Source of the DNA: Lunularia cruciata
Taxonomy: Eukaryota; Streptophyta; Marchantiopsida; Lunulariales; Lunulariaceae
DNA length: 64,000 nt
Direction of reading: 5' to 3'
Assembly (NCBI GenBank): GCA_948567375.1
Contig: OX419761.1
Location: 37,326,501 to 37,390,500 of the forward strand
Position numbers and translations under genes: made by a program. The notes beneath the pieces are model-generated. The model worked only from the letters and a program-made list of their open reading frames with translations, had not been told where the DNA came from and searched no databases. Below, one piece after another: positions 19,238-31,500 of this stretch (positions are counted from its first letter, which is position 1; each line of letters opens with the position of its first letter).

Positions 19238-22212
19238 ACGTGGTCGCCTTTTTCCACTTTATATTTGCCACTTGTACATTTAAACGCGAAGAGGCTCGTC
19301 TTGTAGAATCCCCGGGATAAAGTATATCTTCGTTTCTTGAGTTCATAGAGTAAGTGCTTTTCTGAAATCGGACATCCTCAACAAATTCATCGTATTAGCA
19401 TATCCTCATCAACACCATTCACAGCATATGTGATGTTCCTCATACTCTCGATAGGTACGAGGAAGCTGTTCCTTGTTGCTCTTTCCCTTTACTGTACTCC
19501 TCGTAGGAGTGCAGTAATGTACCCTAAGGGTTTAGGGTATACACCTCCTTGTGAGAATCCTTGGCAATTCGGCGGGAGTTAATTAGGTCCTTTGGTAGCA
19601 TCAGGAGAATGTTTTAGCAATCACCGAGTTTGAATGAAGGACAGTGATCAGCAAAACTTGCAGAGCCTTGAGTGTACCACAAGGTCCAAACAAGATCCGG
19701 TTGGAGATGGTGTTCTTTCTTTAATGGTTGTTTCACTTTCACCATAAACTTTGTCAAGGCTATGAGCTTGCGATTGTGATCTCAGATTCTGCATGGAAGA
19801 AGCCTTTTGGGTTACTCGAGATACGCCTGATTGTGATTTCATATTACAGCCCTGAAGCGATTATGGATCACACCTCCTCGCCTTTGCGCTTTGAGGTGAC
19901 TGATGAGTATCTTGATTCTTTGCACCGGAGGGCCGCCACCCAGATCCATTTTCATATCTGATTTAGGTGTTACATTTTGGACCACATTCTAAGAAACTTA
20001 AGAGATCTTAGAAGTTTTTCTGCCTCGCTATCAACAGAACAGACGAGGACCGTTTTAGATTTCTTTTACTTTCTTAACGAACCACATCGGAGTGCTCAGC
20101 TACTTCTGCATTCAGTTGTCATTTGTCGAGACTCGAGCTGTGGACAAGCAGTGAGTTCGGGTTTTCATCCTCCGACAACCAGATAGAATTGGTTGCTTCA
20201 TTCGGTTTTTGTTCAGGATAGGAAGCTGCAACATCATTTCTCAAACTCGCTTTCCTGAGAGTTTACAGGTCGAAGGTGTTCCGTTGGGATCGAAGTCTGT
20301 TCCTTCGCGTAGATATTGTTTTCCTGCTAGTCTGACTTTACACATAATGTGCCGGGTAGAGTCTTTGGTGACATCTTCAAAAGAGTTGATCTCCGAGGAT
20401 TAGAAACTTGCCGTGATCTCATACTCTCGCCTCCCACTGCGTTTTGAGTTTCTTCTTTGGCTGATCCTGCCCAATAAGAGGGTCTAGCAATTTGATCCAG
20501 CAATTTGTGAAGCAATTTTACTAAGTCCCCCGACACATGCTTTTTGGGACGCAAGAAGCGGCCCTACCTTTAGTTAGAGTAAAATTGCTGAGTAAAATTG
20601 CTCAGGAAGCAAGCAAGGGTGCTTTGAAACGTAATTCCAGATGTTGGGGAGATGAATCATTTGCAGATAATTCAAATATGGGTCGAGGTGTTGTTGTAAG
20701 TGGTAGAGATGTCAAGGAAATAAATCTTTTGTAAATAATTTAAATATGAGAAAAGGTATAGTAAGTGGTAGAGATGTTAAGGGAGATGAATTCTTTGCTA
20801 ACAATTTCATTATGGGAGGAAATATTGTAAGTGGTGAGTAACCTTGTTGATACAAATCCATTCTGTCCCAATGATTTGTTCTACTCTCTTTTGGCACGAT
20901 CCGAGTCTAGGCTCGCACACAGGATCTGAAATTTTATCAAGTGTTAGGATCATTGTGGGTTTGCCATGTGTACGAACCATCGCACATGCAGAACGGATCT
21001 CGTGCTCGGTGATCTTCCCATCCTTCGTGTTTTCTACGCGGTCGCCCTTTCTTCTCATTTGTGAAGCGCTTCGTCACCAAAAAGAAAACTACTTACAGTT
21101 GGACCAAGTCTCTTCTCATCATTTAAGGTAGTTCTGACTCTTCCATGAAAGAGTTGGCCTAAGTAATCCTTAGAACCTGCAGCAACCTCTGCTGATGCAG
21201 CCGACGATTAATAAAAGCTTCCATCTCCTTGCCGTGAACAAGGTGTATCCCTGCAAATTTATCTCTTGGTTCGGCAACTTGGACAGAAGAAGTTCTCAGA
21301 GGTTCTTCGTGGTCAAGGCCAACATTAATCTCGAATTTGTCTTCCCCCTTGCCATTATCTTCACGGCCATAGGTGTCATCATCATCAGTGTGTTGGCCAT
21401 TCAGGCTTCATTCCTGCACCTGTACTGGAATAGATAAATCTTGCTACTGGCTGATCTTTCCTTGTTGGATTATGCATAGAGGTGTTCCTTACCCGAAATG
21501 GTATAGTAACTGGGTAATTCTTTAGATATTCAGAACAGATTTTGATCTTCCAGACTTGCTCTAGCGGTAGATTTGTGAGGCACGTTCCCAGCATTCTTAT
21601 CACTGAGTCAGAGGAGACTAGAGTTTTAACAGCGTTGAATAGGAACGTACCGGAGATCATTCTGGACAGTTTCTCTTATCCTATCAAACACAAGAGTGCT
21701 ATCGTCGACGCGCTCTAAGTTTGTGGTTATCTATGGTTCTGTAGGGCATCGAACCATGAACAGACGGTCAATGTGACGGCCATTTCGGACAGACATCAAG
21801 ATCAGAATAGAGCTTGTACTGAGATGTCAGGGAGCAAAACTCACCAAGTAAATTGATTCTCTTGTGCAGTACCAGTCTCTTTCCGTTTGTCAAACTCCAG
21901 AGCAGTCATTGGTTTATGATGCTCTATAGCATCAATGCAGCCCTGCATCACCTCTTCAGGATATGTAGATTTCAGGTTCTTGGCCAACTATACGTCAATA
22001 TTAAAGGGGAAAGCAAAGGGTGACTCCATCTTTCTTTTGGAGATAAGGATGAAGTTGTTGCAGCACTTTACAACGGTAAGTCTATTACATCTTAAATAGG
22101 TTTCAAATGCTCCTCACTAGTTGTATGATCGGCATATTCCCGGGTTTCTTCGCCGAAGTCACCACATGAGCGGGTCACATTCACTATCCAGATCCAATTC
22201 TCAGCATTGCCT
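19238..22212. other. Higher-complexity unassigned region
   Basis: Composition differs from the neighbouring retroelement debris: less AT-rich, with CG dinucleotides retained. Open frames are short (up to 95 codons). One at 21195-21437 plus would encode an 80-residue peptide with a strongly hydrophobic segment (LEFVFPLAIIFTAIGVIIIS) near its C terminus. No family recognised. This region was continuous with 26950-28520 before the copia element inserted. It may hold exons of an inactive or unknown host gene. Confidence 0.35.
20648..20838 (+). repeat. Three coding-like repeats of 57-69 bp
   Basis: Units at 20648-20716, 20716-20781 and 20782-20838. Translated, they share the pattern G-[DN]-[EK]-x-F-x-[DN]-N-x-x-M-x-x-x-x-V-S-G-[RE]. 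Units 2 and 3 are in one frame and end at TAA 20839; unit 1 is one base out of frame. Similarity is better at protein than at DNA level, which suggests a once-translated repeat protein. No family recognised. Confidence 0.5.
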
Positions 22213-22423
22213 TGTTGGTGTAACTACAGCGTGGAGCCACGTCGTACCATGTGTCAGCAGATGTTATCCGCACCAACGCACCTTGCCTTCAAAATAGACA
22301 AGGTTATTTTCAATATTGCCACTACCTCACTGTCACAGTGCATAAAAGTCCCGTTCCCTACTTGTATTGGAAGATTATACAATAAAACATCTTCGACGCA
22401 GTCATTGATAACAACTCCTACTA
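22213..22423 (+). repeat. Copia 5' LTR
   Basis: 211 bp from TGTTGGTGTAAC to the base before the primer-binding site. It matches the 3' LTR at both ends, including GGAAGATTATACAATAAA before the final segment, but lacks about 95 bp present in the 3' LTR, where a segment containing GACGCCAGTGT is itself duplicated. Confidence 0.75.
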
Positions 22424-22667
22424 GGTTATGTGCCCATGCTAAAGATCTTGTTTAGTATCACATTTCCTTACTTTGATGATGTGACGCGTTCATTGGAAAC
22501 AACTCCTAACAGGTTATGGGCCCATGCTAAAGATCTTGTTTAGTATCACATTTCCTTACTCTCATGATGTGACGTGGTCATTGAAAACAGCTCCTAACAG
22601 GTTATGGACCCATGCTAAAGATCTTGTTTAGTATCACATTTCCTTACTCTGATGATGTGAATGGTGA
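22401..22667 (+). repeat. Three 88-bp tandem repeats carrying the primer-binding site
   Basis: Each unit holds the LTR terminus (CTCCTAACA type), then GGTTATGGGCCCA and a leader segment ending GATGATGTGA. Primer-site starts are 22424, 22512 and 22600, exactly 88 bp apart. The middle unit matches the consensus best; unit 1 has GGTTATGTGCCCA and unit 3 GGTTATGGACCCA. The duplication therefore spans the LTR/internal junction. Confidence 0.85.
22512..22524 (+). other. Putative half-tRNA primer-binding site (initiator tRNA-Met anticodon arm)
   Basis: GGTTATGGGCCCA is the reverse complement of TGGGCCCATAACC, the anticodon arm of plant initiator tRNA-Met (anticodon CAU). Drosophila copia is known to prime from an internally cleaved initiator tRNA-Met at the anticodon stem. 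The site begins immediately after the LTR terminus, the correct place for a primer. The tRNA sequence is from general knowledge. Confidence 0.7.
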
Positions 22668-22689
22668 GCAGTCTGCAACTTGGACACAC

Positions 22690-23640
22690 ACATCTAATTC
22701 TATCGTTTAATTTTTGCTCCTATGGTTGAACAAGCATCAATCACATCACTCCATAGCATGTCTATCCATTGACTAGTGCAGAAGACTGGCCCATATAGAA
22801 GTGTTGTTCTAAGTTAATCCTACGGGCCCAATGTCTTAGGGATGTCACCTCAGAAGCATCAAAGTGTTCGGAAGAAAAAATGACAACTTCAAACATAAAG
22901 TTCAAATACAACAATGTCTACTACTGACCTCATTGACCTCCAAGCTTCTTGGGACAAGAAGACAGAAAGGCTCGTGCACAAATAGGATTACCAATATCTC
23001 CAACTGTTGTTCTCAATCTAATGATCTGCAAGATAGCCAAGAAAATGTGGGATAAATGGTAGAAAGATTTGAGCAAAAGATTACAATCAACACAATAGTT
23101 CTTCTACAATAGTTCAACACACTCAAGCTTTGTGCAGGAGAAACACTGTTGGCACTCGTCGCCCAATGACATGAACTAGCTAATGGATTGGCCACAGTTG
23201 GTGTAGATATTGATAGTGATGCTCACCCCACCACATTATTAAGTGCACTATCAACAGCAGAGTACTTACCTCTTGTCCCGACACTCACAGCTACTGAAAG
23301 AATCACCAGCTTGAAAATAGCTAGCATTGAAGGTGCACTTCCCACTGAGGAGCTACATGCTAACAAGACAAGAATGCGGCTCTGCCTTTATTACAGCACC
23401 ACATCAACTAGAAAGAAGCAAGACAAAAGTCACTTGTGAATACTGTGGAAAGCACAACACCATGAAAATGTATGCGATAGAAAACAAGGTCTCCTCAAGG
23501 ACATCCATGCCATATGTCACATCCAACTACACATCAAAGACCACCACAACAAGTAGCTTCTCCAACTTGCTTGCATCCCAACCCACACCCTCCAACCAAC
23601 CACACACCAGAGCCAATCAATCCCATTGTGGCAACTACTA
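22690..23640 (+). pseudogene. Copia gag remnant
   Basis: Several broken frames between the primer site and the protease; 23188-23439 is the best piece. At about 23437-23478 the peptide CEYCGKHN resembles the start of the copia Gag zinc knuckle CX2CGKxNH, but the later His and Cys are lost. Copia Gag would coat the RNA in the particle; this copy cannot. Confidence 0.6.
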
Positions 23641-23687
23641 CAACATCTATTGGATGACAAATGGTTTACCCAACTCATTGACCATGA

Positions 23688-26400
23688 ATGGCTATTGTTA
23701 AGGACACACCATTACATAGTGGAATCCATTGTATAATTATTGATTCTAGGGCCACATGTCATATCATTAATGACATTATTGCACTCCATGACAACAAGAT
23801 ACTTTCTACTACCAATTTAATAATATTGGGAGATGGATGCACTACCACACCATTACATAGTGGACTCCATTGTACAATTATTGATTCTAGGGCCACATGT
23901 CATATCATTAATGACATTATTGCACTCCATGACAACAAGATACTTTCTACTACCAATTTAATAATATTGGGAGATGGATGCACTACCAAAGCAACTAGAA
24001 TTGGGACACTTTGTGTATACACTACTACAAGGCCAATTATTGCTCTTTGCAAATGCCTCCTTTGTCCTAACCTCGGCATGACTCTTCTGTCCATTTGAGC
24101 GCTTGCCATTGTTGGAGCCTAGGTTTTGTTTGAAAAGAGAGAGCACAACCACTATATACAAGGAAGTGCATACTCTTGCCTTGGCCAAGGTAGTTGATTG
24201 AGTATACAAACTTGAAGGCTCAATTCTATACCCATAAAAACTTACTACAATTTCCATCACTACCATTGCCACACTCTAGCACCAATGCCTAGGACATGCG
24301 TACTACCAACAAACACCACAACTACAAAGAAAGTGCCACCCTCACTACCTACCTACAAAATAGAATCCCAAATTCCCATTTGCATGGACAGACGATGTGG
24401 GAGGCATGGAGAGATCTCAAACCTGATTTGGAGCATCTTTGAACCTGGGGATGCAAGGCATTCATTTTTTATGACCTGCACAACTTGGGAAAGTTTGATT
24501 CAAGATCAGTCAAAAGAATATTCATAGGCTATGGTACCAATGGATACATTTTCTATCTACCAAATTCAGGTAAATGGTTGCAATCAAATCACATAAATTT
24601 GTTAGAATACACCACACCACAACTACTGGCTGTTGAGATTGATACCTATTTGGTTAATGGATCTGACCCCTTTGATGACAACTCTAACCCGCGCAATGCT
24701 GGCCTTGCAGACACAGAAGCGGACAAGTTCCACACTGCACCTAAAGCTCCAACATTAAACACAACACCTGAAACATGCAACTCAATGCACCAATCCTTGC
24801 AGATCCAACCACATTTTCAAGCCAACTTGACTGTACCCCAACAACAAATATATTGCTATAATGACTGATGATACTGCTCCGCCTGCATACAATGCTCTTG
24901 AACCACCAAGTCACTCTGCTGAACCACCATCATATGCTGCTGCATTGAGAAGTACCAAAGCAATCCAATGGATTGAAGCAATGCAGGTAGAATACAATGT
25001 GCTACTAAACATACATGTTTTCACTGAAATTACATGCACTGACTTACCAACAACTGAAAATATTACTAGTTCTAAGCGGATTTTCAAAGTGAAAACAAAT
25101 GCACATGGTGAGATCAAGTGATTCAAAGCCAGTGTCATTGATCAAGGATATACACAGGTTATAGGGATCAACTATTGGATGAATTTTGCACCCATTGTAG
25201 CTATGACCACAATGCATATCATATTTGGCCTGGCCACATCTAGAAACTTGTTCCTTGAGCAACTTGACATTGTCATAACATACTTGAATGGCCTCCTTGA
25301 ACACAATGTCTATCTAGCACTTCCCCCCTGCATATACTACACCTGACACAATTTGGAAACTCGATAAGGTGCTATATGGTCTAAAGCAGTCAGGCCATGA
25401 ATGGTTCAAAACCTTTACTACACAACTCCACAACATGGGTTTTTTGCACTCATCTTATGACCAATGCATATTTCACATTACTGAAGAAGTCCACGCATTT
25501 CATCTTCTTCTCTAAGTCAATGACATTGTCCTTGCCACCAGTGCATCAAACTTGCTTGCTGATATCAAGAATCGCCTTGCTGCTGCAGGCGAAGTCAAGC
25601 ATCTTTGACCTGCAAGATACTTACTTGGACTTGAAATCATTTGTCAGGAGATAGGAAGCATTGCTATAACACAAGCTAACTATATCAAACACGTCCTATC
25701 TTGGGCAAATCTCTCCAACATAAATCTAATTTGCACACCTTTGTCCCCAAGAACACAACTCTGCCCAGCTTCCGACTCCAGAGCTGAAACAGGATACCCA
25801 TATCAACAACTCCTTGGGAACCTCAACTAAGTTAGGCAACCTGCACATGACTTGACATTGCACACAGTCTCTCCTTGCACAACCTTCCTCTCACCCAACG
25901 GATACTCAATGGGCAGCACTAAAACATTTATGTTGATACCTGGCTAGAACATTTGATCATTGTCTTCTCTACCTCACGTCCATCCCTGAACTTACCTTAA
26001 TTGTGGATGCAGATTGGGCAAATCAATGATCATCTTGTAAATCCTATGCAGGCACCCTTCTACTACTGAACTACACTGCAGTTATATGGTCATCTAAGAA
26101 ACAAACTGCAGTTGCTCTCTACAGTAGAAGTAGAATATTACGCCCTTACTGCAGTAGGCCACTAAGCTACATGGGCACAAAACATTCTGGTGTCCCTCAC
26201 CAACAGTACAGGACCTATAGTTATCCGAGCTGACATCCATAGCTCTATCATTGTAACCACCAACATCAAACAGAATGAAACATATCAAAATATATCATTA
26301 TTATATCAAGGACATAGTTACATAAGGTTATGTTTCCCTTGTTCCAATCCACACTATTGACAAGGTTGCATATATCCTTACCAAAACACTGGCTGGTCCT
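23688..26400 (+). pseudogene. Copia pol remnant: protease, partial integrase, RT, RNase H
   Basis: Protease motif IIDSRATCHI (normally DSGAS/T) appears twice in the frame 23688-24098 because of a 141-bp duplication. A GAG-pre-integrase zinc remnant (LWHQCLGH) lies near 24270. The integrase DDE core is absent: the sequence passes at once to the post-core motif FDSRSVKRIFIGYG (24485-24600). RT spans about 24930-25560 (QLDIVITYLNG near 25260; VNDIVLAT near 25517, where YVDD is expected). RNase H spans about 25990-26330 (VDADWA; SSKKQ). Numerous stops. It cannot make a working Pol, and integration in trans would be needed. Confidence 0.85.
23706..23987 (+). repeat. 141-bp in-frame duplication of the copia protease motif
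   Basis: Units 23706-23846 and 23847-23987 differ at about two bases. 141 bp is 47 codons, so the frame is kept and the product would hold two active-site Asp motifs. The near identity shows that the duplication is recent compared with the many older lesions of the element. Confidence 0.9.
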
Positions 26401-26632
26401 CGCACCCTTCTTCTCTCTCTTGATTCGACAGAACTCACCCCATCTCAACTCCATTTCCTTCTTCATATTCGTCGACACATCCTGCAACCTCCAGTTTCTT
26501 CCTTCGTAGAACATCCATCCACATAGAAAACAATCAAACACCCCTCTTACAGTCCCTACACCGTGCTGTATTTGGACCACATGCATGCCCAACAACTCGC
26601 ACAAGATCTCCCGTATTTTCCTGACCATGTTG

Positions 26633-26643
26633 CGGTCGCGGGG
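26633..26643 (+). other. Copia polypurine tract
   Basis: CGGTCGCGGGG immediately before the 3' LTR. It is G-rich and in the right place but not a pure purine run. Confidence 0.5.
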
Positions 26644-26949
26644 TGTCAGGTGTAACTACAGCATGGACCCACTTGGAAACACATGTGAACAGATGTTAAC
26701 CACGTTAGTGCACCTTGCTTTCAAATAGACTTAGTTGCTTTCAAATAGACTTGGTTAACTTCGCTGTCATCGCGTCTTCTTCTGCATAGTCACAACTCTA
26801 TCTTAGACGCCAGTGTATAAGTCTTGTTTCTTTGTCTGCACAGTCACAATAGGCTCAACGCCAGTGTGTAAACTCTTGTTCCCTATCGGAATATGTTTGG
26901 AAGATTATGCAATAACAGCTAATGCTGTCATTGAAAACAGCTCGTAACA
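26644..26949 (+). repeat. Copia 3' LTR
   Basis: 306 bp, TGTCAGGTGTAAC to GCTCGTAACA. It contains a short internal duplication (GCTTTCAAATAGACTT twice, about 26728-26757) and a second one around GACGCCAGTGT. The end resembles the LTR terminus in the 88-bp repeats. Confidence 0.8.
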
Positions 26950-28520
26950 AGCCTGACAGTATTGTTTGAACTGGTCAAATCTAAACACAACTGGGGGAAA
27001 TACAAACGAAAGCATATCTTTACAAGCATATATTTCCAGCGCATACACTCGTTGTATTTTTTGAAAGCTCCCTTTGTCCAAGCATATGTGTGTGCGTGTG
27101 TGTACTTCAAATAATCTCTTGACTAGTGAGCAGTTTGGAAGTAAGTGAACTTATACTTTTGATCTGATTGACGTGGCCCTCAGCCTTGGTTCCGAGTAAA
27201 GGTTCCTTTGCCAGTCATCATGACCTTCTCCTATGTGATCTTCTCCTTCTGAGATGGAAGCGTCCAAAGCAAGAATAAAGCCACCTGGGATCCTGCGAGG
27301 ATCAGCAATGACGACTTAGCATACAAACAGCCTGGCTTCAATTTTGAGGAGACCGAGGGTTTAAGATTTAGAGAAGACTGACATTCGCTGCGATTGTGCA
27401 TATAAGTTACATCCAATTCCAGTAACGTTCCCTGTTAAAGAGCGGCTCGTCAGCTCATGTGTTCTTGATAGTTCAGGTGGATTCAATTTACAGGGCGGTC
27501 TCCTGGAAGGCTGAAACATAACACGCGACCAAACTTTCATCTTTGTCCCGAACATGTCTCTACGAGGCAGAATGAATTGAACAGCACTTTTAACTACCAC
27601 TGGAATGAGCACAACTTCGGAAAGAGAGTCTGACTATCGGAGATGGATATTCACTGAGTGCAATCGGAATGGAAGAGCGGAAGGATTCAGTGAGCTCAAG
27701 ATTCAGTTTAATTCAGCGCTTCCGGATCGAACCCCTTCCAAACCGAAACAATCAATCTTAGTTGAGAGTTAAACCGATAAGATATGGAATCAATATGTAG
27801 GCAGGTACAGGACCCGGGCATCTTCCTCGGTCATTACGTGTGGCATTGCATCCACCATCCCTCTGGTGCGGGTGTGGTAGGAGTAGTGTCCAGTCAAGAA
27901 CAGGTCAAGTTGTGTCCGATGGGAGATGCAATAACAAGCCTACAGTAGGCAGATTGTTTAAATGCTGTGCAAGAATTCGCAGATTTCACGCCGCAGCCAG
28001 TGAAGAGCTCCCTTCTCTTACGAGTTCATAGGATGTAAGTCGGGCGGAGGTCTTTGTGACGCAACAGGAAGTCAAGAGGCAAAGGATTTTGCTGATTGCG
28101 ACTGCCCCAGCTGATTACGACTGCCAAAGCCCACATAGAAACTGTTCCAAGTAGGTCCGGAAATTGGACGCCTTCAATCCACGGAAGCACTGTTTTCTTT
28201 ACCGCTCAATTTCACTGCGGATAGACTCGTAGAGCTTCCAATCTCAAGCTGAATTTCAAGAAGTTTCTAGAATCCAGGACATGTGAGATTCACTTTCCAC
28301 ACTTCTGAACATAAGTAGCTACTACTAGCTATACGATGTGAGTGAATGAAATGACTAATAACGCTTCTACAAACCCCTACGATCAGTGCTAGCCTTTGAA
28401 ACGGAGTGGCGTATGCGATTGCAGTAGTGTTAATGAGGTACTCGATATCTTCCTAACGAATCAAATTGAAATAATTGGAAGACACAATCATCTAACGCAA
28501 GAATTATGAAATTATTTTAT
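26950..28520. other. Unassigned region, right flank of the copia insertion
   Basis: Resembles 19238-22212 in composition, with CG dinucleotides retained. Short open frames on both strands (27361-27612 minus, 83 codons; 27840-28031 plus). A TG-type microsatellite (TGTGTGTGCGTGTGTGT) lies near 27088-27104. No recognised gene. Confidence 0.4.
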
Positions 28521-31500
28521 GAATATTGAATTAATTGATAATGCAACTTCTTAAAAAAAGAAAAATCAGGGATATAAATTTTTATTTACTTTTATAAAAT
28601 AATATTTTTAATTTCTATGATGCATAATCAATTTTATTAGAGATATAATAGAATATATAGATTTTAATAATATTATTACAAATAGCGATACTGATACTAC
28701 CTCAAACTCCCTATCCGACTTTGAAAATATGGAAAGGTGCTTAGAAATGAGATAAGCTTTACCCATTATTCTTGGAGTATTGATTTTGTTCGTGAAGATT
28801 AATCCTTGTTGTTTTCAAACTAATTAAAAAAATTCAACCCTACGTATACCTAGATTCACTTAGCAAGTTCAGATTTAGAAAATTAGAGAAGACATGTACG
28901 TAATTAATGACGCTTTACTCATGATTTTGAATCATTTGTACGCATGTATAATCTAAGAAATTCAGATGATAAGATGAAATTCTGATGATATGATGATAAA
29001 TAAGTAAATTCTATAGTTCTTGTAGCTTCTTCTATTGCTTGTTCTTTTTCAACCCACTCTGCACTACAAGTTTAAAGTTATAAAAATTAATAAAACAACT
29101 TATAAAAGCACAATCTAAATTAGACAAGATGAATCAAGCGAAAAAGAATTCAAAATGAGGAAAAAGAGATGAGAGTCCATTAATAAAAATGATAACACAT
29201 TATCTAAATCCACTAATTGAAGATCACTCTCAACAACTCAAAGATGAGAGAATTTTGATGTCATCCTCCCTCTCCTAGTCTTGTATCTATCTAAACTTGG
29301 GTATTAAGTGAGGCTAAACGACATTTTACATCATATCTTCCCTTATCTTTTTGAATAGTATCTCTATTGCTTCTACAAGTAGGTCTACATAAGACATTCC
29401 CATCATTATTCCACACTGCATGGTTGTTCCTTTCCCTTGTTTTCTATTTGGTCTACTTTTGGTTTTATATATTATATTTTGTTTTTTATTACCTTGCACA
29501 ACAACCCGCTGTGAGTTGTTCCTAGTTGCAAACCACACACAGTTTTATCTTTCTACAAAGTTATTATGTATAAAAATATGAGTTCGGTTTGTCTTTTTGG
29601 AAAATTTGAAAAATACCAGCATCCTTTTTTAAATTTATGCTTGTAAAAGTCCTATTTTCAGAAAAAAAATTGAATAATTAAATCATTTCATTCACAAGAA
29701 CTTCAATCAAGAGGAGGTAGAGATATTTTGCACATGGCTTTATATACTAACCTGCATCATGCATAATGTTGGTCTCTTCTCCTCATCAACGTCCAAGATA
29801 AGAACCTTTTCTTGTAATCAAGTGGAAGCTTCACATTGCACATCTCCACACAAAAGGCATAATGATATCTTAGAAGCATCCTACGGTAGTAATCTGGGTG
29901 CTACACATCTTTGATATAAGTTAAGCTCTTTGTTATCTCCATTAGTTTTGGCAAATTTTTAAAAAAAATTCACACCAAAACCCAAAAAAAGTGAATACCA
30001 TAGGTCCTTTTTGATGAAAACATAATGACACTCTACTCCTAATCCACACATCAATTTGGTTCTTAGACCGGCACAAAGATCTATCATCCAATCATTTGGC
30101 TTTGAGAAGAAGGTAGTGACTTGTCAATCACCTTTGCAGATATTTATAGATTTTATTTGCCTTCTCATAAGGAAAGATGATATTGTAATATACATGTCTG
30201 AGTCTCTAGGATACTTGAGATTCTACTTAACTACACAAACCAAACAACTTTATAGACATCTTGCCATCTTTGATCTAAAAGCCTATCATTTAAATCTCTT
30301 GCTTGTTTATGGTGCATATTCTTCCATTATTCTTTGAGTTAGTCTTGTACATGATACCACCAAAAACCTTGATTACACTAAAGTCCTTAAACTCAACTAG
30401 TACATCCATCTATACTTACAAGATATGGAAATGATAAAGGACTAGTAAGTTGAGGTGGTCTTTGCTATGAAGCAATCATCTTATAGATATCATTTCTAGA
30501 GTATACAGGGTGATCATCATGCATTTAATCATTCATGTTGTGGTTGTATGGTATATCTAATATCGCTATGATGAACCACAATACTATTATGTCCTTATCG
30601 CTATGATGAACCACAATACTATTATGTCCTTGAGATCTCTCACGTCTCAATTATATATATGTCAATTATTTACTTCTATGTTGGATATCAAACACTTCCT
30701 AGACCTCATATCCAAATGAAAATATAGTGGTATTAAGATCCTTGTTCTTTACCTTGTTCTTTGTGTATTTGATGTAATACAAGAATTTGATGTGCAAGAT
30801 TTTGGACAAGGAAAATCTTAGGCTTTGTGGACTTCAATTTGCTAAGTGGATCCACAATCTTATCAATAGTCTTCATCCTACAATAGAATAACTGCTTATC
30901 ATAATATCTTTCAAGAAGATTGCAACATAAAGAAAATTAGAATCTTAGAGCAATTATAAATAATAAAGAAAATTACTCCTTGAGAATTTGTAAAAAATTA
31001 CAAGGAGTTTATCACAAGATAAATCAAACTCCATCAGCTTTTAGTCAAATATATAACCAATAAGTTTCTCTTGAGCTTTTATGGTATTGAGAAATTTTGA
31101 AAATTTTAAGTTTTTGGTTTCCTTTTTACTTTGTGTGTGTATAATGGACTATTTACCATGAATAGTGTTTAACTTATTTGTTATATTATATCCTCTATAA
31201 ATGATGAGATATGCAAATTTCTAGAACCCCAAAGACACAAATGCAACTCAAAGAACTACCATTAGATTCACATGTGATTGAATTCCACTTAAAAATGATT
31301 GAAGTACAATTTGGCCATATAAATTCAGATGAAAAACCTTGAGACTTGTTTCTATCAATGGCAATATGCAAAGGAATTCCAAAATGATTGATTTGAGAGC
31401 ACAAGAAAAGTACAAGAAAATTGAGGAGAAATTTCACTTGAGATAGGTTGAGAGATTGTAGGAATATTTTGTAGGTTGGGAATTTGAGAATAAAATTGAC

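Larger units (their letters stand above)
22213..26949 (+). mobile_element. Defective Ty1/copia retrotransposon
   Basis: LTR-like ends at 22213 (TGTTGGTGTAACTACAGC) and 26644 (TGTCAGGTGTAACTACAGC) bound gag, protease, part of integrase, RT and RNase H in copia order. Flanking 5-mers TGCCT (22208-22212) and AGCCT (26950-26954) match at four of five bases. Stops and frameshifts run through pol, and the integrase catalytic core is missing. The primer-binding site is unusual and repeated. It sits in the more complex region described above. Confidence 0.85.

Noticed and set aside
22401-22667. CRISPR-like array of 88-bp repeats
   Set aside because: Plant nuclear context, whole-unit tandem repeats without spacers, and position at the LTR junction explain it.
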